From Brienomyrus brachyistius (Eukaryota > Chordata > Actinopteri > Osteoglossiformes > Mormyridae), in NCBI RefSeq assembly GCF_023856365.1, contig NC_064537.1, positions 9,774,751-9,838,750 on the forward strand: a DNA stretch of 64,000 nt, written 5' to 3'. Shown here one piece after another: positions 56,501 through 64,000 of this stretch (within the stretch, counting starts at the first letter, position 1; each line of letters starts with the position of its first letter). The notes beneath the pieces were generated by a model. That model saw only the letters and a program-made list of their open reading frames with translations. It searched no databases and was not told the origin of the DNA. A program made the translations under genes and the position numbers.

Positions 56501-59500
56501 AGAAATTGTTGATCAGTTCAGTGAGAAGAGTGAATGGATGAGGGATCGTCTTCGATATGGCAACACGACCGGGATTTCAAACAAAATAAAACCAAAACCA
56601 AAAACAAAAGCCCGGGTGAAGTTAACTGACATTGAGGACAGCCCAAAGGATAACTGACAATGCAAGTTAACGACTGACATGGGACATGGGGGTGGATGAC
56701 CGAGTAAACGGCTCAGGTGGCAATCGAACACGCCGAGGGGAAAACAAAAAAAACACACACACACACACACACAACGTACACACAAGAGCAAAGGGAAAAG
56801 CCAGACGTTCCCTTGAGAGCAGCCCAATCAGAACTCACGGGCCAGTCCACGTGTTCCTCTCTCCTCCAACCACAATGAGAGATTCCTAAAAGTCACCACC
56901 CCCTTGCCTTCAACCAGCAAGAGAACTATTCTGAGGCTCAGATGACGTGTCATGTCTTGAAGAATCTGCTACCCCTCCCCCCAGCATAATTTTATGGCTA
57001 AAAACATATTTTCCTGAGATTTTCCTTTCCTTAGATCTGCTGCTATCCACGGGAACTCAGATATGACTCGGAAATGGCTCTTGTCGTAACCCATAGTGTG
57101 TAACAGCAGAGAAAAGTGTGCGGTTCATTCGCTCTGCTGGAAATCACTCGATGTCTGGAGATTTGCATTCAGGAGGAGAGGATCAGATAGAGGGCGGATG
57201 TCTTTCTATGCATGTGCCATCTAGCTATGCTCAGAATTTTATTTAAACATATTTAGAAGACCTTTCCAACGTCATCAGAAGAGGGGAATTGTGCATGTAA
57301 AGAAGTGCAGGCCAAGCATGGGTGGTGGAGGGTACATTGGTCAGACTGGTGTTTAGTCAGGATAGTGTACACAGGATGCTAACTGTAATTCCAGGTCGCA
57401 GGTCAATCCAGTGCACTGGGACGTGATCTTAAACTACTGAAACACTAGAGAGAAATAGCAGACGTGATGGAGCTGATGGTTTCCGATTTCCACCCCCCTG
57501 TACCGGCTAACCCCCCTCCTGTCGCTGTTTTGAGGGTCCTCCTGGTACATGTGTCTGCCAGGGTCCCCGTCTACCGTCCCCCTGAAATGCTAACATCAAT
57601 AGGCTCGTGTGCTCTTCACTGTGCACGTGCCCTGAGCAAGTTCCTCCAACCCACCCACCCACGGGTCCCCTCACCTGTGCGCTGGGCTGCCCCGAACCGT
57701 CCGAGCAGACAAACTGCACAAACTCCTTGAGGGGGTCCTGTCCTGGGTGGTGGTGGTAGCGGATGGTGGGGTGGGTGAAGTAGGGGCTGGACTGCTGGAT
57801 GATGGAGGGGGAGGGGAAGTGCAGGGCAGACGCCGAGGCACGGGGGCTCCCTGGAAGGAAAGGAGGGAAAGGGGGACAGGGAGGGTCAGTGGCAAGGCGC
57901 TTCTCCAACCTGTTGCTGCCAGCTGACAGCGGCGCCCTCTAAAGCGTTAGTGGGGCACTGCAGGTACAGAGGACTGTTTGGGCCCCCTAAGTAGAAGGGG
58001 ACTGGGATCCTCAGCGGAATGAGAACGGATGACCTAGTACTTCTCAAGGGCATGCCGAGCACACAACTCGCATAGTGTGGGAATTCGGAGAGCCACTGAA
58101 GGGCGTGGCCAAACATCTGCTCTTACCTACATGCATAAATCAGCCTCCAGCAGAAACACATGTATACTCAAGGGGACACATAAATGAGACGTATGCTAAA
58201 AAGACCAGAGGGGCTTTGTACCGCAATTCGGCAAATTCCCCGTGATGTCAGGCACTTACAGAAAAGCTGAAACACATGGAATATCACTTACGTAATATTA
58301 TTTCATGTTCTTTATGTGATATTGCGAGTGGCACGATGATACGAACCGGCTGGGATAAAAACGTGACCCACTAAAATGCAGTTGTGTGAAATCTGCGAGA
58401 TGTGCTGTTGAAGGCTTATTCTTGCAGACCGGGGTCCTGCGGACGTCCGGTCCGGAAGGCTGCTTAATGGGAACATTCGGTAAGGAAATGGGATCTGTGT
58501 GTGTGTGCATGATATGGGCGCATATGCATTCTTTATCGATTTTGTTGCTGACAGGGATGCATCCCATTCTAAAGGCCTGGGCCAAAACTGAACAGTGGTG
58601 TAACCGCAGCTCGGCCTCCAAACGCCTTCTGCTTCACATTGGCCCGTTTTTACCACGAGTGACAGCAGTGAGGCCCAGGGCTGGATCAGAGTATCACTGA
58701 GGGTGATAGAGAGACTGCCTACCTGCTGGGCAGACAGGGAAAGAATGTGTGTTTGTGTGGGTGTCATGTAGGATAAGGAGTGAGAGATTGTGTGTGTCTG
58801 CATGCACACACACCCCCCCCTCCCCACTATGCTGTGCACCTACCCATCCTTGGGCCGCGCGTGTGACAGCCCTTGGTTCACAGTCAGTCTCTCAGCATCC
58901 TAACCCCCCTCTTTCTTACCCCTCCAGGGCATCCTCATCCCCCTCTTTCTCCCTCCTGGCTCAGAGCATCCACACCCCCTGTTTCTTTCTCCTGACCTAC
59001 AACATCCTCATCCCCCTCTTTCCTACTACTGACCAAGAGCATCTCATTCCCCTCTTTCTCACCCTCAGCTTGAATCATCCTCTTCCCCCCTCCCAGCCTA
59101 GATCATCCCCATCACCCTCTTTCTCACCCTTGGCTCAGATTATCCCCATCCTCCTCTTTTTCTCTCTCAGTTCAGATCATCCACATCCCTCTTTCCCACT
59201 ACCCGGTCCTTCCTTTATTCCTCCTTAATCTCATTAGGAGCTGGGCTGGAGCCAAACATCACAGGGTGCTGGGCACCGATTTGCCCCCTACATACAGCCT
59301 TGCCAACCCTCTCTCAAACGCACACACCACCTACCCCTCTCATCCTTATACACAGAGACAGGGACACACACACACACACACAATCTCTCTATCTCTGTCA
59401 CACACACAGGCACACACCCGCTTTTTATACTTTGATGTGATTAGATTCTGAAACCCACGTCAACAAACCCTGCCATGCTGGCACCCAACCAATTCAGAGC

Positions 59501-61483
59501 CAGTGTAAGGTATGTCCTATGGATGAGAGAAACATATGGCATGTTCTGTGATGTCAGGAACAGTAACTTGACACAAACTCTGCATCACATCCTTGACGTC
59601 CTCACTGATGTAGATGCTACAAGCTGGAAGACCCGCAAGAGGCTTTTGCTCCAAGCAGACACCCAGACAAAACAATGCACAAGCACGGCCTTCCAAACAA
59701 ACAGTAAGACAAAACAAACAATGCAAATGCACACCCTAGGAAACACACAGACAAAGCAAACAATTCAAACACAACCCTCTAAAGAAACACACAAACAAAT
59801 GTTTAACATAAATCCACGCCAACAATGTTGGGTTTTCAAAATTGAATCACTTTCTTTAGGTATAATATCCATACTTGTATATAATGGTCGTAATATACAC
59901 CATTCTCCGTATCATTGTACATGCAGTATGCTCTTCCACTGTAAGGTCAAACACGCTCCCTGGTACAGCAGAAAACACTGCTTCTTCTCATTTTCTTCAG
60001 AATTCTGCAGAATTAATCTGTTACTTTAGATAATCGGTATCTACAAAATGCAGTTTGTGGGAGAGATGATCAACAAGAGGACCATACATGCTGGATTGTA
60101 CATCTCTGCTGGAAGAACTACAGAAGATACTTTGACACTTGATCAAATCTAATGATTCAAAATACCCATGAATCAGAGGAGAGTCTCACTGTGAATGCAT
60201 TGCGGGGTTCATTGGGCAAAACAGTTGGAAGATCCCTCATCCAGATTTATCAAGAGCAGTAAGAATTTTGAGCACCCGCCACCAGAGCTTCCCAGAAGGT
60301 TTGGCCCATGTTATGTGTAGGCATGACCATCAGAGGACTAAAAGCACTTAGGATCCACCAAAAGCCAGAGTATGAAACTATGGATAGATGCCATGAATAC
60401 CATTTTTGACCCCAACCTTCATTTAACAAAAAATAAAAAATGGTGAAAACAGCCACGATCAGAGGTTTAGTTCTGTTGGTTAGTTCTGATGAGTGGATGA
60501 TTGGATCTTGGAAGGTCACAACACCAACACCACATGGCGATTCACAAGTGGTTATGAAGTGACAGGGAGGGGGAAGCACAGAGAGAAAGGGAGAGACAGC
60601 AGAATCTGGACAGAGAGAGGGGTGCATGATGGGAAGGTTCCGCAAGAGAACAAGGCAGACATCCACAGAAGGTCCAGCACTCTGCGCTGACTCAGCAGAA
60701 ACGACACCCTGCATAAAATTGGAGCTCTTTCACCACTGCCTATGGTTCCTATGACCCAGTAGGGTGGTACGTCATCCAGGCATAGGCCTAGCTACATCCC
60801 ACTGTCTGACTGGTGTTTTATGAGCTTTAATGGGCCTAGCTGGTGAGACTCGATTCGGTGAGACTTACATGCCAGCGGCTCACTGCCAAACAGAACATTT
60901 CCACTGGAACAGACAACGGTCAGCTGGGGGTTACCCCCATGGCAGCATACAGCTGAATGGGACACAAGGAGGTACCACACGACACTGGACCCATAGGATT
61001 GGTTCTGGCCTCCTACCCCAGTCACACAACACCAACAAGAGTGGGGGGGAGGGCGAGATGGATGAAGCGAATGGGGCTGAGGAGGAGGAGCTCGTCACTC
61101 AGCTGTCCAATCACGGAAACACTCAAACTGTGCTGATTGGCTGAGAGGAAACAGGTAGGAGTAAATCACAGGTGAGATTGATTTTTATTTATCTGATTTG
61201 TCTGAAAGAGGTGGGGGGAGGTGAGGGGGAGGGGATCCATCTAATTTCAAACACACCCAAATTGCCCATGATTTTCTGTCCCCTCTCATCCCCTCCCACT
61301 GCTCTCCCTTCCCCCCTCCCCATGTCTGGGCCTGGGGGGTACCTCGGGTCTCACCTGGTCTCACTCCCGCCAGCACTGGCAGCGGGTGGTGGGTGAACGC
61401 CATGCGGGGCGACCTCGTCTGGGGCGACAGGGCGCTGAAATCGAACTTTCCCGGCTTCTTAAGAGAACCAGGCGAGGAGAGTC
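52200..61483 (-). CDS. nfix: NFIX, nuclear factor I/X (C-terminal five exons)
   Basis: NFI factors bind TTGGC(N5)GCCAA as dimers; this part codes the transactivation region, and the DNA-binding MH1-like domain lies right of the window. Exons (high to low, phases agree): 61483-61355, 57850-57675, 56233-56083, 54325-54234, 52214-52200. Diagnostic blocks: [20 protein letters not shown], then [20 protein letters not shown] and [14 protein letters not shown], then [20 protein letters not shown], then [19 protein letters not shown], and the terminal SWFL coded alone by a 15-nt exon with its stop. These match NFIX more than NFIC ([12 protein letters not shown]). No exon for the preceding segment was found in 61484-64000. 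Confidence 0.93.
52215..54233 (-). other. nfix last intron
   Basis: A/T-rich left half; right half GC-richer with a (TG)n tract at 53550-53586. No exon recognised, although apparent open frames over the TG tract exist. 53890-54180 is purine-rich on +. Confidence 0.6.
53550..53586. repeat. (TG)n microsatellite
   Basis: About 18 TG units in the last nfix intron. Confidence 0.97.
54326..56082 (-). other. nfix intron with G-run and minisatellite
   Basis: Holds a G17 run at 54461-54477, the GC-box minisatellite at 54564-54765 and G/A-rich sequence 54840-55320. 55350-55500 is GC-rich with no supported exon. Confidence 0.6.
54564..54765. repeat. GC-box minisatellite, ~39-bp unit, five copies
   Basis: Five consecutive units of about 38-40 bp, each with AGGCTCCGCCCCCTCCGGTG and a GAACCCCGTGGGAG-like spacer, small length differences between copies. 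The open frame over it is repetitive and not a gene. Confidence 0.93.
56234..57674 (-). other. nfix intron
   Basis: Contains G-rich + strand patches (56290-56345, 56460-56495), a (CA)n tract at 56753-56772 and otherwise mixed sequence; no exon found. Confidence 0.6.
58900..59205. repeat. Degenerate pyrimidine-rich tandem repeat, ~40-bp unit
   Basis: About seven diverged units of the type (GAGCATCCTCATCCCCCTCT plus TTCTCACCC...GGCTCA). In the nfix pre-mRNA it reads as a purine-rich block. Confidence 0.7.
59640..59810. repeat. Short tandem repeat, ~54-bp unit, about three copies
   Basis: Units share ACAGACAAA.CAAACAAT.CAAA..CACAACCCT-type sequence with A/C-rich bias. Confidence 0.55.
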
Positions 61484-64000
61484 CTGGCAAAAATGGGATC
61501 AACAAATGGCAGAACAAAGACGTGGGTTTAATTCACAAGGTTTCCATCGGTTGTGTGAATGAGTCTTTTCAATGGACTTTAGTTTGCTCTGGTTACTTTA
61601 AAGGGTAGCTTTCCTGTAGGTTGCTACTCTGTTTGCTTTTCATGTCATGGTCATGATAAGCTTCTCAACTGCAGTCCTGGCAAAAGAACCTCAACCAGCA
61701 CGCTGGCATCTTTGTTTCTAATTCAGAACCTCCACAGACTTAGAGTAACCCCCCCCCCCCCCCCCAACAGAACAGCGGGAGCAAAACAATGAGTGAGATG
61801 CTGGATTATATGGGTTTGGGTTTAAGGGGCTCTGACATGTGGTGGGACACACACACATGACTATGACATCAATGCAGTAGGGAAATGGGGACGTGATATA
61901 CCCCCTTAATAAAGCAGGGAAACAGGGACGCAATCTGCCCCCTCAATGAGACAGACAAATGGGGATATGATCTGCCCCTTCGATGGAGCAGGGAAATGGG
62001 GTCGTGATCTGCCCCCTTGATGGAACAGGGAAATGAGGACAAGATCCTCCCTTCTTGAAGGAGTAGGGCAACAGGGACACCATCTGCCCCCCTCAACGAA
62101 GCAGGGAAATGAGGACTAAATCTACCCCCTGGATGGAGTAAGGAAACGGGGGAATGATCTATCCCCTCGACGGAGCAGGGGAATGGGGATGCGATTTACT
62201 CCCTTGCTGGAGTAGGGAAATGGGGACACAATCTACCCTCTCAATGGAGTAGGGAAATGGGGATGCAATCTGCCCCTTCGATGGAACAGGAAAATGGGGA
62301 CATAATCTGCCCTCTCAATGGAGTAGGGAAATGGGGATGTAATCTGCCCCTTCGATAGAACAGGAAAATGGGGACATAATCTGCCCCCTCAACAGAGCAG
62401 AGAAACGGGGATGCAATCTACCCCATTGATGGAGCAGGAAAATGGGGACACAATTTGCCCCCTCAACGGAGTAGGGAAATAGGGCTGTGATCTACCCCTT
62501 TGATGGAGCAAGGAAACAGGGCCGTGATCTACCCCCATACCGGAGTAGGGAAACGAGGACGTGATCTATCCCCACGCTGGAATAGGGAAACGGGGACGTG
62601 ATCTTCTCCTCCTAACTCCAAACTGCCTTGTCATTCTGCATTTTGTGTCTATGCTCTCTGTCACGGTTTTCTCCCAAAACCCTGAATGATGGATGGACTT
62701 TGGTTCAAAATCTTTGTAAGAGGAATCATTTCTCAGTATTTAGACCCCCCAGTGAGCAGGGCAGCCCGGGGTGGGTGACCCCAAAGGGAAAATCAAGTGT
62801 TTGATGACAGGCCCGGAACTCCCACTGCTTGTCAGATGATGCATAAAAAACATTAAGAACTTTTCTGTTCTTCTGGGATTTCAAATGATTATTTTTTTCC
62901 GTTAGTTGTTGCAGGCCTTGCATTGTTAGCCTGAGTGCTGTGCGGAGGAGTCCAGCCCTGACTTCCAAAGCGGCTTCCGGTCGCCAGGGGCACCTGGGGG
63001 GGGCTCACTGTCCGGCACAGATTGTAAACACCGCAAGAGCACGGGGCCGACAAAGCTCGGCCCCTGGGAGCGGAAGGCAGCAGCCCCGTGCATGATGAAA
63101 TTAAACAAAAGCAAAGGAAGGAGCTGCAAGACTCAGAAACCGTGAGCTAATTAAAGGCGGTATTATGCTAACAGATGGCTTTATCAAACGAAACGTGTTT
63201 CATGTTATCCGCTAAATATGTGCCGACATCTCTCTCAGTTCTCTGTTTCTCTCGGGCTGTAATTTATGGATACAAGCATTTGTCTGGGACAAAAAAAAAC
63301 AAGTTTTTAAAAACATGAAAAAGTGTGGAGTTTTACACCAGAAGCGCTCTGGCCTGGTCCATTCTGGCCTGGAGGAGGAGTTACGAGGGGTCTGCCGTTT
63401 GGGTAGAGGACCCTCTCCTGCCAGGATAAGGGCAGGAGAGAAAAGGAAAAGCGAGGATAACTTGGGAAGAGATGAGAAGGTGTGAGGGGCTAGGAATGGG
63501 GGTGTCAGGATGGGTTTGCTTAAACAAGGCCTGTAGCACCTGGCTCCACTCACGCCATATGAGGTTATGAGACGCTTTCGAGAAAAGAGCGAGATAAAGG
63601 ACCGAGAAAGAGAGGAGTACAGCAACACAAAGGGCCGGCTTGCGTTGGAGCCTGGCATGGGAGATGCTCTTACTCAGGGACCAAGGCTGGAACTGGAAGC
63701 TGTGTGGAGTTGAAAATAACCCCCTTCAGGGCTTTTGTCGCTTGGAGAAGGCTGGTGTTTTTTTTATTTTAGCTCTGTGTCCTGGTGGCCATGTTCTTTC
63801 CTTCAACAGCGTGGTACAGGGCGTCGAATCGCGTCCGCCTGCCGTCCGACAGCCCGCAAAGCCATAGTCGGGCATGTGTGAGTCTGCGTCAATATAGCAA
63901 CGCGTGGGCGGGTGTTAATGTTCTGTTCAGTCTTCAGCAAGTAGGAGTGGGTATGGGAACGTGTTAGAGGGATTTTTTTTTTCCCCAAACAGCACCTGCG
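61484..64000 (-). other. nfix intron (upstream exons lie right of window)
   Basis: Poly-C run 61750-61764, the 37-bp minisatellite 61874-62606, then unique sequence. No exon for the preceding NFIX segment (expected near GRSPAAGSSQ in human) was found. Confidence 0.6.
61874..62606. repeat. 37-bp minisatellite, about 20 units
   Basis: Nearly constant 37-nt units of the type GGGAAATGGGGACGTGATCT + GCCCCCTCGATGGAGCA. Neighbouring units alternate in places (CTCTCAATGGAGTA / CCTTCGATGGAACA around 62240-62390), a 74-bp dimer. There are no unique spacers, so it is not a CRISPR-like array. Confidence 0.95.

Larger units (their letters stand above)
57851..61354 (-). other. nfix intron with degenerate tandem repeats
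   Basis: Holds a pyrimidine-rich tandem repeat (58900-59205), CA tracts near 59370-59410, a repeat at 59640-59810 and no coding exon. 60200-61170 is unremarkable. Confidence 0.6.

Noticed and set aside
61874..62606. CRISPR-like regular array
   Set aside because: Repeats are contiguous with no unique spacers, in an animal genome; it is a minisatellite.

Overview
The window is vertebrate nuclear DNA, almost certainly from a ray-finned (teleost) fish. The genes are multi-exon with GT-AG introns, and tRNA-derived SINEs, an L2-type LINE, a Tc1-like relic and fold-back elements of fish type are scattered through introns and spacers, with many (TG)n tracts. I cannot name the species.

Seven protein genes can be read by joining exons in phase. 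In order they are: hook2 (+, 1699-8168, N-terminal exons lie left of the window); best2 (-, 9949-17523); get3/asna1 (-, 22129-27443); trir (+, 29023-30327); an RNF11-type RING-H2 gene (-, 33130-35516); rad23a (+, 36742-41948); and the last five coding exons of nfix (-, 52200-61483, N-terminal exons lie right of the window). HOOK2, BEST2, GET3, TRIR, RAD23A and NFIX all lie in human 19p13.13, so this is a conserved synteny block. The RNF11-type gene is not in that human block, but RNF11, HOOK1 and NFIA lie together on human 1p31-32. That suggests it is a genome-duplication (2R) copy kept in fish.

The genes do not form an operon and their jobs are unrelated: dynein cargo adaptor (hook2), calcium-gated chloride channel (best2), tail-anchored protein targeting (get3), telomerase-RNA-associated RNase (trir), ubiquitin ligase regulator (rnf11-like), proteasome shuttle and DNA repair (rad23a), transcription factor (nfix). 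hook2/best2 and rad23a/nfix are tail-to-tail pairs. get3/trir and rnf11-like/rad23a are head-to-head pairs that may share promoter regions.

The most unusual structure is in the 5' part of best2. A decayed Tc1-like transposon (18259-20310) carries inside it a copy, about 97% identical by eye, of roughly 525 bp of best2 itself: exon 3, intron 2 and most of exon 2. Other points are a 6-nt microexon in hook2, two GC-AG introns (hook2, get3), an L2 LINE nested inside an older SINE with a perfect 13-bp target duplication, a hairpin element in the nfix 3' UTR, and two minisatellites in nfix introns. I found no previously undescribed multi-gene system; the novelty lies in gene structure and transposon history.
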